Part shown: positions 50,411 to 59,906 of the stretch, piece by piece
Position numbering within the stretch: position 1 is the stretch's first letter
Layout: each line of letters starts with the position of its first letter
Assembly: GCA_963617485.1 (NCBI GenBank)
Contig: CAVEPA010000005.1
Coordinates: 62,001 to 126,000 of the forward strand
Source: UBA1757 sp963617485
GTDB taxonomy: Bacteria > Bacteroidota > Bacteroidia > Bacteroidales > UBA1402
Reading direction: 5' to 3'
Length of the DNA: 64,000 nucleotides
Program-made: the position numbers and the translations under genes
The notes under the pieces: model-generated
What the model was told of the DNA's origin: nothing
The model's database searches: none
What the model saw: the letters and a program-made list of their open reading frames with translations, nothing else

Positions 50411-52015
50411 GAGCTTGAAAAAGTCGTTACCCTTGTCATCGACCAAGATAAAGGCCGGAAAATCAACCACATCAATCTTCCAAATAGCCTCCATACCCAA
50501 CTCGGGATACTCGACACATTCGATGCTCTTGATATTGTTTTGAGCAAGGATGGCAGCAGGGCCACCGATGGAACCGAGGTAGAAACCGCCGTGCTTGTGG
50601 CAAGCGTCGGTGACACATTGGGCACGGTTACCTTTGGCAAGCATAACGAGGCTACCGCCATGCGACTGGAAAAGGTCGACGTAGGGGTCCATACGGCCGG
50701 CAGTGGTGGGGCCCATGGAACCGCAAGCCATACCGACAGGAGTCTTGGCAGGACCGGCGTAATAGATGGGATGGTCTTTGATGTATTGAGGAAGATCTTG
50801 ACCGGCATCGAGGCGTTCTTTTAACTTGGCATGCGCGATGTCGCGACCCACAATGATGGTTCCGTTAAGCGAAAGACGGGTACCGATGGGATATTTGGAA
50901 AGTTCTTGGCAAACTTCGCGAATAGGACGATTCAGGTTGATGGAGACGGCGTTGCCTTCGCCGGCATTGCGAAGAGCTTCGGGAATGAGTTCGTAGGGCT
51001 TGTCGTCCATTTTCTCAATCCAGATACCGTCTTTGTTAATCTTACACTTGATGTTGCGGTCGGCAGAGCAGGAAACACCCAGACCCACAGGACAAGAAGC
51101 GCCGTGACGAGGCAGACGGATGATGCGCACATCGTGGGCAAGGTATTTGCCGCCAAACTGGGCACCCAAACCGATTTTGTAAGCTTCTTGCAGCACTTGC
51201 TTTTCGAGTTCGATATCGCGGAAAGCGCGGCCGGTTTCATCGCCGGTAGTGGGAAGATTGTCGTAGTAATGGGTAGAAGCCAACTTGACGGTGAGCAGGT
51301 TCTTCTCGGCAGAAGTGCCGCCAATAACGAAAGCGATGTGATAAGGAGGACAAGCCGCCGTACCCAAAGATTTCATTTTTTCCACCATAAAGGGAACGAG
51401 TTTGGCCGGATTCAGGAGCGCCTTGGTTTCCTGATAGAGATAAGATTTGTTGGCAGAGCCGCCGCCCTTGGTGACGCAGAGGAAACGGTATTCCATACCT
51501 TCGGTAGCCTCGATGTCGATTTGGGCGGGAAGGTTGCATTTGGTATTCACTTCCTCGTACATTGAGAGCGGAGCGTTTTGGCTATAACGCAGATTTTCTT
51601 CGGTATAGGTCTTGAAGACACCCAGGGAAAGGGCTTCCTCATCGCAATAGCCGGTCCATACCTGCTGACCTTTTTCACCGTGGATGATAGCGGTGCCGGT
51701 ATCCTGACACAAGGGAAGCTTGCCTTTGGCTGCCACTTCGGCATTGCGAAGGAAAGTCAGGGCAACATATTTGTCGTTCTCGCTGGCTTCTGGGTCGTTC
51801 AAAATCTTGGCAACCTGAAGGTTATGCGAACGGCGCAAAAGGAAGGAAACATCGCGGAAAGCGGCGTTGGCCATCGCAGTAAGGCCTTCTTTCTGCACTT
51901 TCAGGATGGGGTGTCCTTCGAATTCTCCCACAGAGACATAGTCTTTGGTGAGCAGATAATACTCGGTTTCATCTTTGCCCGTCTGGAACATGGGGGCGTA
52001 CTTGAATTCTACCAT
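50405..52015 (-). CDS. Class I fumarate hydratase (iron-sulfur type)
   Basis: Interconverts fumarate and malate. The 536-residue chain holds both halves of FumA/FumB-type enzymes. Cluster cysteines are in LPLCQDTGT (Cys about 104), TAACPPYH (about 223) and GVSCSADRN (about 317); the C-terminal beta part has TTAGRMDPYVD, the conserved segment of class I fumarases. In Bacteroidales fumarase works in the reductive branch to succinate. Gene 21 bases after hflX; the stop codon lies within a 73-bp repeat. Confidence 0.95.
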   Translation of the reverse strand: MVEFKYAPMFQTGKDETEYYLLTKDYVSVGEFEGHPILKVQKEGLTAMANAAFRDVSFLLRRSHNLQVAKILNDPEASENDKYVALTFLRNAEVAAKGKLPLCQDTGTAIIHGEKGQQVWTGYCDEEALSLGVFKTYTEENLRYSQNAPLSMYEEVNTKCNLPAQIDIEATEGMEYRFLCVTKGGGSANKSYLYQETKALLNPAKLVPFMVEKMKSLGTAACPPYHIAFVIGGTSAEKNLLTVKLASTHYYDNLPTTGDETGRAFRDIELEKQVLQEAYKIGLGAQFGGKYLAHDVRIIRLPRHGASCPVGLGVSCSADRNIKCKINKDGIWIEKMDDKPYELIPEALRNAGEGNAVSINLNRPIREVCQELSKYPIGTRLSLNGTIIVGRDIAHAKLKERLDAGQDLPQYIKDHPIYYAGPAKTPVGMACGSMGPTTAGRMDPYVDLFQSHGGSLVMLAKGNRAQCVTDACHKHGGFYLGSIGGPAAILAQNNIKSIECVEYPELGMEAIWKIDVVDFPAFILVDDKGNDFFKLV

Positions 52016-52036
52016 AGCTTTTTGTTTATAATGTTA

Positions 52037-53293
52037 TCAATTGTTTTCTGTAAAATCCTCCGTATCAGAGAGTTCATCATATTTCTGGAAAAGAAAATCG
52101 TTGTAGGGGAAACGCGTGATATGAATGGCTTTCACCCTATCGTAAACCAGTTGTTTGAAAGCCTCGATATTGGTGCGTTCGGTAGCCGAAATGAAGATGC
52201 AGTTGTCGGGATTCATTTTCGACATCCAAGTCTGTTTCAAATCGTCGAGCGATAGGTTCTCGCGCTTGAGCGGGCTGAGGTCGTCTTCGTCTTTGGGGAC
52301 GTAGGTAAAAGCATCTATTTTATTGAAGACCAAGATAATAGGTTTGTCATTAGCACCAATTTCCTCCAAGGTACGGTTCACCACTTCTATCTGTTCCTCG
52401 AAGGTGGGATGCGAAATGTCCACCACATGCAGCAGCAAATCGGCCTCGCGCACTTCGTCCAGCGTCGACTTGAAGGATTCCACCAAATCGTGAGGCAACT
52501 TGCGAATAAAGCCGACAGTGTCGCTGAGCAGGAAAGGCAGGTTGTCGATAATCACCTTGCGCACCGTGGTATCGAGGGTAGCGAACAGTTTGTTCTCGGC
52601 AAAGACATCCGACTTGCTCAGCGCATTCATCAGCGTTGATTTGCCCACATTGGTATAGCCCACCAAGGCCACGCGCACCATCTTGCCACGATTGCTGCGC
52701 TGCACGGTTTTCTGCTTGTCGATGCGCTGCAATTCACGCTTGAGCTGCGCGATTTTATCAAGGACGATACGGCGGTCGGTCTCTATCTGGGTTTCACCCG
52801 GACCACGAAGGTTCACGCCACCACCGCCCCGCTGACGTTCCAAGTGAGTCCACAGACGGGTCAGTCGCGGCAAAAAGTACTGATACTGCGCCAGTTCCAC
52901 CTGAGTTTTGGCATGGGCCGTCTTGGCACGGTCGGCAAAGATGTTCAATATGAGGCTGGTACGATCGAGTATCTTCACCTTGAGCACATCGTCGAGGTTC
53001 TTGAGCTGCTTGGCCGTCAAGTCATCGTCGAAGATAACCAAGGTGATGCCGTTGTCTTCCACATAGTCCTTGATTTCCTGCAATTTACCGGGGCCGACTA
53101 TGGTACGCGGATTGGGCGCATCCAGACGCTGCACGAAACGTTTCACGGGCGTAGCGCCGGCCGTTTCAGCCAGAAAAGCCAGCTCATCGAGATACTCGTG
53201 ACATTTCCGTTCGTCCTGCAAAGGCGTTATCAGGCCCACCAAAAGGGTCTTTTCAATGTTTTGTTCTTCAGTTATATCAGTTGTCTGTTTCAT
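52037..53293 (-). CDS. hflX: Ribosome-splitting GTPase HflX
   Basis: A 418-residue GTPase that binds the 50S subunit and can split stalled ribosomes. The N-terminal HflX domain (LVGLITPLQDERK, NPRTIVGPGKLQEIK), a coiled linker with RGGGGVNLRGPGETQIETDRR, and the G domain with VGYTNVGKSTL, DTVGF and NKID are all present. The ATG at 53293 (MKQTTDITEEQ) is chosen; the longer frame runs back through the rsmI gene. Overlaps rsmI by 17 bases. Confidence 0.93.
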   Translation of the reverse strand: MKQTTDITEEQNIEKTLLVGLITPLQDERKCHEYLDELAFLAETAGATPVKRFVQRLDAPNPRTIVGPGKLQEIKDYVEDNGITLVIFDDDLTAKQLKNLDDVLKVKILDRTSLILNIFADRAKTAHAKTQVELAQYQYFLPRLTRLWTHLERQRGGGGVNLRGPGETQIETDRRIVLDKIAQLKRELQRIDKQKTVQRSNRGKMVRVALVGYTNVGKSTLMNALSKSDVFAENKLFATLDTTVRKVIIDNLPFLLSDTVGFIRKLPHDLVESFKSTLDEVREADLLLHVVDISHPTFEEQIEVVNRTLEEIGANDKPIILVFNKIDAFTYVPKDEDDLSPLKRENLSLDDLKQTWMSKMNPDNCIFISATERTNIEAFKQLVYDRVKAIHITRFPYNDFLFQKYDELSDTEDFTENN

Positions 53294-53993
53294 CGTTAGG
53301 GTCATTTTCGTCATGACGGTCGTTTTCGTCCGGGGCCACACACAACACAAACTCGCCACGGGGCTGATTTTCTGTAAAATAGGCTATCAACTCGGAAAGA
53401 CTGCCGCGCCGGGTTTCCTCGAATTTTTTACTAATCTCGCGCGTCACCGATGCCTGACGCTGAGGGCCACAGACTTCGGCCAGCTGCTGCAAGGTCTTGA
53501 GCACCCTGAAGGGCGATTCGTAGATGATAAAAGTCACGTTCAGAGCGGCCAGTTCCTTGAGCCTGGTCTGACGTCCTTTCTTGACGGGCAGGAAGCCTTC
53601 GAAAAAGAAACGGTCGTTGGGCAGAGCCGAAACTACCACGGCGGGGATAAGGGCGGTTGCTCCCGGCAGACATTCCACTTCGAGGCCCATTTGCACGCAA
53701 CGGCGTAGGAGCAGAAAGCCCGGGTCGGATATGCCAGGCGTTCCGGCATCGGTAATCAGGGCGATGTTCTCGCCAGCCTGCACGCGCTGTGCGAAAGCGT
53801 CTACTGTCTTGTGTTCGTTGAACTTATGATACGACAGCATAGGCGTATGGATATCGAAATGCTGCAAGAGATGCGAGCTGGTACGCGTGTCTTCGGCCAG
53901 AATCAAGTCGGCCTCCTTGAGCAAGCGTATGGCGCGCAGCGTCATGTCTTCCATATTGCCCACCGGCGTGGGTATCAAACTGAGTTTTGCCAT
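53277..53993 (-). CDS. rsmI: 16S rRNA (cytidine-1402-2'-O)-methyltransferase
   Basis: A 238-residue SAM-dependent methyltransferase of the tetrapyrrole-methylase fold. Signatures: LSLIPTPVGNMEDMTLRAIRLLKEADLILAEDTRTS at the start, ALITDAGTPGISDPG and FFFEGFLPVKKGRQTRL. It methylates the decoding-site cytidine of 16S rRNA. The C-terminus ends in an unusual Asp/Asn/Glu-rich tail of about 20 residues. Three bases after the upstream gene; overlaps hflX. Confidence 0.93.
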   Translation of the reverse strand: MAKLSLIPTPVGNMEDMTLRAIRLLKEADLILAEDTRTSSHLLQHFDIHTPMLSYHKFNEHKTVDAFAQRVQAGENIALITDAGTPGISDPGFLLLRRCVQMGLEVECLPGATALIPAVVVSALPNDRFFFEGFLPVKKGRQTRLKELAALNVTFIIYESPFRVLKTLQQLAEVCGPQRQASVTREISKKFEETRRGSLSELIAYFTENQPRGEFVLCVAPDENDRHDENDPNDETDN

Positions 53994-53996
53994 CTG

Positions 53997-54572
53997 CTAG
54001 CCCTTGAAATGTTGCTCTATCATAGACAGGAAATCGCGTACTGTGGGCGATTCCTCGTCCCATTGGTAAGTGCCGAGATAGTCGGCTGCATCCTCCCAAG
54101 ATTCCATTTCATCGATGGCCGACATAAGCTGCATAAAGGCATCCCGGTCGTTGTCGAGCAGCTCGCGCTGATAGCGGAAACGGTCGTTCAGGCTCAGGGA
54201 ATGGCTGAGGTCGGCAAAGCGACGGGCGGCCAGCTCGTTCTGCAAACGGCGTTGGTTCATGTTCTTTTCGTAATGCTCGGCCAAAGAATCGGGACGTTCC
54301 TGCGGACGATTATCGCAGGCGGGCTGAGGCTTGTGCGCCGGCTCGGGTTCGGGTTGCGGTGCTGGCTCATGTACCGGCTCAAGATTCGGTGCCGGCTCGG
54401 GTTGCAGCTCGCGAACGGGCTGCGGGGCCTGAGGTTCCAGTTGCGGCGCTTCAGGCAACGAAGACTGCTGCAAACGATTTATTTCCAAACGGATAGCATC
54501 CATTTCTGCTATCATCGTCTGCATCATTTCCTGCAAAGTTTCGATATGACGCAATATTTCTTCCATATCCAT
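53997..54572 (-). CDS. Hypothetical Pro/Glu-rich coiled-coil protein
   Basis: Not recognised as a named family. A 191-residue soluble protein: an N-terminal helix suited to a coiled coil (about 1-35, with heptad Leu/Met), a Pro-Glu-Gln-rich linker (about 40-85, PxPEP-like units), and a conserved-looking C-terminal helical part (DLSHSLSLNDRFRYQRELL to FLSMIEQHF). The frame extends to a TTG at 54620, but the ATG at 54572 is preferred. It is cotranscribed with rsmI, three bases away. Confidence 0.7.
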   Translation of the reverse strand: MDMEEILRHIETLQEMMQTMIAEMDAIRLEINRLQQSSLPEAPQLEPQAPQPVRELQPEPAPNLEPVHEPAPQPEPEPAHKPQPACDNRPQERPDSLAEHYEKNMNQRRLQNELAARRFADLSHSLSLNDRFRYQRELLDNDRDAFMQLMSAIDEMESWEDAADYLGTYQWDEESPTVRDFLSMIEQHFKG

Positions 54573-54627
54573 ATAATCGATGTTGGGGACCGAGACAAAT
54601 GTCTGCGACCGTTTCTGCAAAAGTTTA

Positions 54628-54635
54628 CAAAGTTA
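54628..54635 (-). promoter_or_regulatory. -7 element for the hypothetical-rsmI-hflX unit
   Basis: The minus strand reads TAACTTTG in the short gap after the PBP4 gene, 55 bases before the ATG at 54572. Confidence 0.5.
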
Positions 54636-54660
54636 GCAAGTTGTGGAAAATATTCCTACA

Positions 54661-56130
54661 CTACAAATTGTTTTTGAGGAAGCTTTGGATATCCTGCAGC
54701 AATTCGTGCGTGGGCTTGTCTACCCTATTGGTCATCAAAACCACAATGCAGCGGCCGGAGGGCTGGCTGTAGTAGCCGGCGTAGCAGCGCACCCCGTACA
54801 TAGAGCCGGATTTCAAGCGCAGGTCGCCGGGAAGGTTCGGCTTTAGGCTGCGCACGGTACCTTCGTGGCCCACACGGGGCAAAGATGCGACATAGACCTC
54901 GGCCCAGCGGCTCTGCTGCGACATATAGCGCAAAATATCGGCCAACACTCGGGGAGAAAAGGCCGTTTGGGGTGCCAGACCACAGGCATCGCGCAGCTGA
55001 CAGGAACGCATGTCTATCCCTTTGTCTTGCCAAAAGGACCCAAGCGCCTGCAGCCCGTCGCTGGCCGTCAAAGGCAGGGAGGCACCCAGATGCCAAGCAC
55101 AATGGCGCGCTAGGTATTCGGCCGTCAAGTTGTGGCTGCGCTTGTTGACCAACGCTATAACCTCAGACAAGGGCAGCGAACGCTGACGGTGTATCAGGCC
55201 GGGAAGGGATGCCAGACAGGATTGCAGGGCCGCCGGCGAGCGCAGCGAGTCGGGCACCTGCCAGTAGACGACACCTTGGTCGAAGGACAAAGGATGGTCG
55301 ATAACGATACCTTGGCTTCGAAGATGTTCCTGCCAAAGCCAGCGTAAGCTCGCCGGCGGATTGGGGTTGTCGGCGCGTACACGGAAAGAGTTGCGTCCGG
55401 CAGGGATGCTGCCGTAGATGGCACGCCGGGTAGCGTAAGGAGCGCCGTACACATAGGCACTGTCCTTGCTGTTGTCGGCAGCGATGGCCTGTACATCGAA
55501 ACTATAGGCCGGAAGACGGGGATATACCGATTGTAGCGACACGCGCTCCCCCACACCGGCACTGTTCAGATAAAGATCAAGACTGTTTTCGTAGATAGCC
55601 GCCGAATAGACACCCGCCGCAAAATAGTTACCCAAATCCTCCCACAGCCAATAGGGCGAAACCGGCTGATGAGGGTCGGCCCAGCAGGAAAGCAGGCGCA
55701 GACTGCCATGCACGGTCTTGATGCCGGCGCGCTGCAGCGCGCCGGTCCATTCGTCCAAAAAGGCCATGGGCCGGTCGTAAAAGCAGGCGGCACCCAAGGT
55801 CGGATCGCCCAAGGGCAAAATCCAGACATCACCGTCCAGCTGGCCTCGGCGCAAAGTTCCCGTGTAGAAAATCCAGGTGTCAAAACGATAGTCAGGCCCC
55901 AACACCTCCAGGGCCGTAGCGGTGGTGATAAGCTTGGCCAGCGAAGCCGAGGCCAGCACGCGCTCGGGCTGCGACGCAAGGAGCAGCCCGCCGCTTTGCG
56001 CATCTTCCAGCAAGTAAGCCACCGAGGCCGGGCGATAGGCCGCAGTATCCTCCTCAAAGACCGATGCGACAGCCCGGGTCGCACACAGCGACAAGCAGAG
56101 CCCAACCAGCGTGCAAGCCCAAGGTTTCAT
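54661..56130 (-). CDS. dacB: D-alanyl-D-alanine carboxypeptidase/endopeptidase, PBP4 (DacB) type
   Basis: A 489-residue periplasmic peptidase of family S13 that trims or cleaves peptidoglycan cross-links. Signal peptide about 1-22. Active-site motifs: Ser63-x-x-Lys66 (SLAK), SxN in NKRSHN, and KSGS near the C-terminus in place of KTG. The central insert domain typical of PBP4 is present (about 95-260). ATG overlaps the stop of the lipoprotein gene by one base. A 22-base perfect palindrome (55724-55745) lies inside. Confidence 0.9.
   Translation of the reverse strand: MKPWACTLVGLCLSLCATRAVASVFEEDTAAYRPASVAYLLEDAQSGGLLLASQPERVLASASLAKLITTATALEVLGPDYRFDTWIFYTGTLRRGQLDGDVWILPLGDPTLGAACFYDRPMAFLDEWTGALQRAGIKTVHGSLRLLSCWADPHQPVSPYWLWEDLGNYFAAGVYSAAIYENSLDLYLNSAGVGERVSLQSVYPRLPAYSFDVQAIAADNSKDSAYVYGAPYATRRAIYGSIPAGRNSFRVRADNPNPPASLRWLWQEHLRSQGIVIDHPLSFDQGVVYWQVPDSLRSPAALQSCLASLPGLIHRQRSLPLSEVIALVNKRSHNLTAEYLARHCAWHLGASLPLTASDGLQALGSFWQDKGIDMRSCQLRDACGLAPQTAFSPRVLADILRYMSQQSRWAEVYVASLPRVGHEGTVRSLKPNLPGDLRLKSGSMYGVRCYAGYYSQPSGRCIVVLMTNRVDKPTHELLQDIQSFLKNNL
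55724..55745. repeat. Perfect 22-bp palindrome inside the PBP4 gene
   Basis: Bases 55724-55745 equal their own reverse complement (CCGGCGCGCTG and its complement), with no loop. They encode an Ala/Gln/Arg stretch. Confidence 0.92.
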
Positions 56131-56555
56131 CAGTCGAAATCGTAATACATCACAAAGATGTAGAGCGATTCAGGATCGACCAGACGCAGCATCTTGTCTT
56201 TTTCAGACACTTGCACCACTTCCACATTGTAGCTGGTGGCCAAACCGGTCAGGCCGGCCGATTTCAGCGTCAGTTTGCAGGTCTTGCCCTGCACGGGTGT
56301 TTGGTCGAGCGTCAGCTGCAACACACGCGAAAGGTCATCGGTCTGGATACGCATCATACGTTGCGTAGGGTTATAGGCCAACTGATGCGAAGCGGCATTG
56401 TAGGCAAAAACCGTCTTGTCCGTCTTGAAAACGCCGTAAACTTCCTGTTTCAGAGCAGCCTCCTTGGCTGCCTTCAACAACGGATCTTCCTTGGTACAAG
56501 ACGACAGACATACTGCCAGAAGGCAATATAAGGCTAATTGCAGGTATCTTTTCAT
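56130..56555 (-). CDS. Small lipoprotein of unknown function
   Basis: A 141-residue predicted lipoprotein: signal MKRYLQLALYCLLAVCLSSC with lipobox LSSC. The mature part is a probable small beta protein (VYGVFKTDKTVFAYNAASHQLAYNP) with no motif I recognise. The ATG at 56555 overlaps the M6 protease stop by four bases and its stop overlaps the PBP4 start by one, so the three genes form a tight operon. The longer frame upstream lies within the protease gene. Confidence 0.75.
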   Translation of the reverse strand: MKRYLQLALYCLLAVCLSSCTKEDPLLKAAKEAALKQEVYGVFKTDKTVFAYNAASHQLAYNPTQRMMRIQTDDLSRVLQLTLDQTPVQGKTCKLTLKSAGLTGLATSYNVEVVQVSEKDKMLRLVDPESLYIFVMYYDFD

Positions 56556-59500
56556 TTCGAATTGTTTACTTGGATATATCTGATAATGGTTTCCGTACCC
56601 TTGGTGCTGGAATAACGGATTTGTACTTTCAGCAGATGCTCGCCCGCACTCAGCGAAGGCAGGTAGGACGATGTTATCGTTTCGCCGTCCAAACTCCAAC
56701 TCAAGCTTTCGTAGCTGCCTTTCAGGTTAAGCACGTCCAAGAGCATGGCATCGCCTTCTGTCAAAGACGATGGCACGAACAAGGATGGGTAGTTGCCGTT
56801 GGCAGCACTGGTATTCACCACCTTCACCAAGGAATCGCAAAGCTCCGTCTGACGATAGGCATAGAGCGTCAGCTTGTACGAAGTGCCGGCTTCCAGGTCG
56901 CTCAGACAAGCCACAGGTTCATCCAACAACAGGCTGTCGACTTGAGCGAGATTGTTCATGGGAGCGTAGCGCAGTTTCCAATTGTCTTCCTTGGCGGCGC
57001 TCCAACGCAACAAAAGCTGATGCTGGCTGGACTGCACCTTCCAGTCGGCGGCAGTCGATTTGGTGACACGCACCTTGCAGGAATCGGTATGCAAACCCTT
57101 GTCGGGCGTAACGTAAACATAGGCTTCGCCAGCCTTCAGGCCTCGCACCATACCTACTCCGTTCACCGTCAGAATGCTGGCATCGCTGCTGCTCCAAACC
57201 AGATGGTTGCTTTGGGCCGCCTCGGCGGGCAACATCGTCGCATAGAGCATCGTTGTCTGGCCCATGCGCAGTTCCAGGCTGTCCTGGGAAATTTCCAAGC
57301 TGCTCACCGGCACATAGTCTTTTTGTATGCAAGTCATAAAGGACAGGCCCCAGTTATAGTCCATTTCGGTCTCAGCCTTGAGCGACACCCAGGCCTTGGT
57401 TTCGCTGTCCCAAATAAGATTGCCGTAATTATCTACCGAAGGACCCGCATCAACCCCAACGGGATAGGCATCCTCGTCGTAGTCGGAGAACTGTACGGCT
57501 ATAACGTAATCGGTATTGGGCATCAGCACAACGGAATCTTCCATAAAGTTGAAGACATTGTTGCCTTCGGGAGCATCCTCTATGGTCTGATAAGCCAACA
57601 CGGTGGTATCGCCTTCAAGTATCAGGCATTCCATATTAGGCTTGCCAGCGCTCACGTACATGGTAACCGAGCCGAAGATATCGCCGTACGCGTCCTTGAG
57701 CTGGGCCGATTCCCAACGGCAACCTATCAACATAGTCTGGCCCTTGGCCCCTATGCCGTAATAACCGAGGGTGCTCTTGTCGTACCAATGATATTCATTA
57801 TGGAAATACTGATCCACTTCGGTGCGGATATCGATATCGTAACGATAAGCTCCCTGATTCAAGCTAATATTCTTGCTGAAAGGCAGATAGTCGCCGCCGG
57901 CCAAACAAGTGAGCAGATAATCGCCGGCAGGAATATCGTAAAAGCCGTATTGACCCTGGCTGTTGCTGCGGCAGGTATAGGCCTTGGCCGAACGCAGCGG
58001 GCCCACCTTGGCCAGACGCAAACCGGCACTCACCTTGCTGCTTTCCTGTTCTTCCACAGGGGTCAGCATCACTTCGGCGTTCACCAGCGGGCTGCCGTCG
58101 TAGCAGGAAACCACACCGGCCACATGCACCACCGTGTATTGGTCGTTGGTCTGGAAACTGGCCGTCGTGCCGTCACAGCTAATCTCAGAAACGCCGTACT
58201 TCAAGGGCATGCCCGACCATGAAACGGCTGCCGGACTGGTTTTATAGCTAAAGGCATTGTTGCCCTTGTCTGTCGGATAGAACGATGAAGCATCCACATT
58301 GATGCCTTTGGTATTGGAAGCGTCCACCACATACATGCAAGGGTGCAACGGCGAAGCGTTGGCCGTATTGCTCAACCAGCGCTGCGAAGCCATAATCCCG
58401 TCGGCCAAATTGTCCGACTTGTCCACGTGATAGATAATAAGGCCCTCTCCGGAAATGTATCGGTCCCAGCGTTCTTTGGTGCGGTACTCCAGCACATAAT
58501 ATTCGTTGTCGGTATCGGTGTTGATGCGGTAAGCCTCGCTGTTGCCGATGCTCTTGAGGCTGTACTTGTCTTCGGCTTTGATGACAGGAATCGTGTACCA
58601 GCCCAGTTGTTGGCGTTCTTCGGCCGTCAAGTAGCAAGGCGTGCGTCCGTAGTTGTTGTAGCTACCCGAGGACATGAGCGACAGCGTACCGAAATTGCGC
58701 GAAGTGCCGCCGCTTTCTTCATAATCGGTGTCGTAGACATCCCAAAGGCCCAGCACGTGCGAAAATTCATGGCAGAAAGTACCGATACCGGCAATGGTAT
58801 TGAGCGCCATATTCAGCTCGGCCGTACAAGCATAACTGCCAGCACGTATGCCATTGTAGACCTTGTTTTGATAATACAGCGAAGAAGCGTGGGGCCAAAT
58901 GGTGTTCTCATCGCCACCTTCGGCTTCGCTGTAGCCGGCATAGAAGACAAAGACATTGTCCAGTATCTGGTCGTTGTTCGCATCGTAAAGGCTAAGGTCG
59001 ACACCGTCGGCAACGGCAGCCTCCAAAGCTTCAATCATCAAGGAATAAGGATCGGTATCGTTGTCGGTGATAGAGTCGTTGGCACCATAGGCCGCCATTT
59101 GTTTGGAAGCCATATAAGGACCGTAAACATCGAAACTGGGCGAGAACTGCTGCATGGAGTTCTCGTAGAAATAGTCGTAGGCCGAACCCGTGGCGGCATT
59201 GCCCTTGTAACCCGGTTCGTTGAGCATGGCTTGAAAGGCATCCCGGCCGTGACCGGAAGCGAACTTGCAGTCGGGAAACTCAACGAGCAGCACCAGTTGG
59301 CGGACGGTGGTTGTGGCCGAGCGTAGCGAGGCCTTGGGTGCCGAAACATGCATAGCCAGTTGTCGCATCTGTTGGCTTCTTCGTTGTTCTGCAACCTGAT
59401 AGGCCTCTTGTGGTATCTGGCTGTAATGCATCAGTTTATGCAAAGAACCAACGGGGCTGTTGCCCACCTGCAGTTTGGCCCGACTGTCCATCGTGGCGTA

Positions 59501-59719
59501 ATAATAGTTGCCATCACGTTTCTGCCCAATCAGATAGCCGTTTTCATCGGTGGCATAATGGAAATGTTCATCGCCGTACAGACGCAAGTTCAGCATTTTA
59601 CCATCGGCTTGTTGCTTGCGGACTACGCCCGGATAAGCCACGTTGGCCACCGCAGCAAACGCAAGACTGCCACAGAACAACAGCATCAAGACCTGACGAC
59701 CCCAGTTTGTTTTCATCAT
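56552..59719 (-). CDS. Secreted M6-family metalloprotease
   Basis: A 1055-residue exported protease of the immune-inhibitor A-like M6 family. Signal peptide about 1-25, a pro-region, then the catalytic domain with the zinc motif HEFSHVLGLWDVYD (His317, Glu318, His321) and a following Met-turn-like LSLMSSGSY. Downstream are a carboxypeptidase-regulatory-like domain (about 575-640, CRSNSQGQYGFYDIPAGDY), a concanavalin/beta domain, an Ig-like BIG2 domain (about 840-915) and two further beta domains. No clear type IX tail. The start is one of two adjacent ATGs (59719, 59716). Similar proteases are used by oral and gut relatives for host or dietary protein. Confidence 0.88.
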   Translation of the reverse strand: MMKTNWGRQVLMLLFCGSLAFAAVANVAYPGVVRKQQADGKMLNLRLYGDEHFHYATDENGYLIGQKRDGNYYYATMDSRAKLQVGNSPVGSLHKLMHYSQIPQEAYQVAEQRRSQQMRQLAMHVSAPKASLRSATTTVRQLVLLVEFPDCKFASGHGRDAFQAMLNEPGYKGNAATGSAYDYFYENSMQQFSPSFDVYGPYMASKQMAAYGANDSITDNDTDPYSLMIEALEAAVADGVDLSLYDANNDQILDNVFVFYAGYSEAEGGDENTIWPHASSLYYQNKVYNGIRAGSYACTAELNMALNTIAGIGTFCHEFSHVLGLWDVYDTDYEESGGTSRNFGTLSLMSSGSYNNYGRTPCYLTAEERQQLGWYTIPVIKAEDKYSLKSIGNSEAYRINTDTDNEYYVLEYRTKERWDRYISGEGLIIYHVDKSDNLADGIMASQRWLSNTANASPLHPCMYVVDASNTKGINVDASSFYPTDKGNNAFSYKTSPAAVSWSGMPLKYGVSEISCDGTTASFQTNDQYTVVHVAGVVSCYDGSPLVNAEVMLTPVEEQESSKVSAGLRLAKVGPLRSAKAYTCRSNSQGQYGFYDIPAGDYLLTCLAGGDYLPFSKNISLNQGAYRYDIDIRTEVDQYFHNEYHWYDKSTLGYYGIGAKGQTMLIGCRWESAQLKDAYGDIFGSVTMYVSAGKPNMECLILEGDTTVLAYQTIEDAPEGNNVFNFMEDSVVLMPNTDYVIAVQFSDYDEDAYPVGVDAGPSVDNYGNLIWDSETKAWVSLKAETEMDYNWGLSFMTCIQKDYVPVSSLEISQDSLELRMGQTTMLYATMLPAEAAQSNHLVWSSSDASILTVNGVGMVRGLKAGEAYVYVTPDKGLHTDSCKVRVTKSTAADWKVQSSQHQLLLRWSAAKEDNWKLRYAPMNNLAQVDSLLLDEPVACLSDLEAGTSYKLTLYAYRQTELCDSLVKVVNTSAANGNYPSLFVPSSLTEGDAMLLDVLNLKGSYESLSWSLDGETITSSYLPSLSAGEHLLKVQIRYSSTKGTETIIRYIQVNNSK

Positions 59720-59743
59720 ATAAATATTAGAAGCTTGAAACTG

Positions 59744-59751
59744 CAAAGATA
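59744..59751 (-). promoter_or_regulatory. -7 element for the M6 protease operon
   Basis: The minus strand reads TATCTTTG (TAnnTTTG), 24 bases before the start; TTTT lies at the -33 position with a 19-base spacer. Confidence 0.65.
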
Positions 59752-59849
59752 ATGAATTATGCCATCTGTAAAAATAGCCGCCCTTTCAAAACCGCAAAAA
59801 TGGTCGGAGCCATGCCCCGACGTGCGCAGACTTGCCCCGGCGAACCAAA

Positions 59850-59886
59850 CAAAAAAAGAGAGTCACCATAATGGTGACCCTCTCTG
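59850..59886 (-). terminator. Terminator of the polysaccharide utilisation operon
   Basis: On the minus strand AGAGAGGGTCACCA pairs with TGGTGACTCTCT (two-base bulge), followed by a run of seven T. It is 21 bases after the stop of the beta-helix gene. Confidence 0.85.
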
Positions 59887-59906
59887 TATCGCGGCTCAAA
59901 AGGCCC

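Noticed and set aside
52016..52036. Possible separate promoter for fumarase
   Set aside because: Only 21 bases separate it from hflX and no -7 box is seen there, so co-transcription is simpler.
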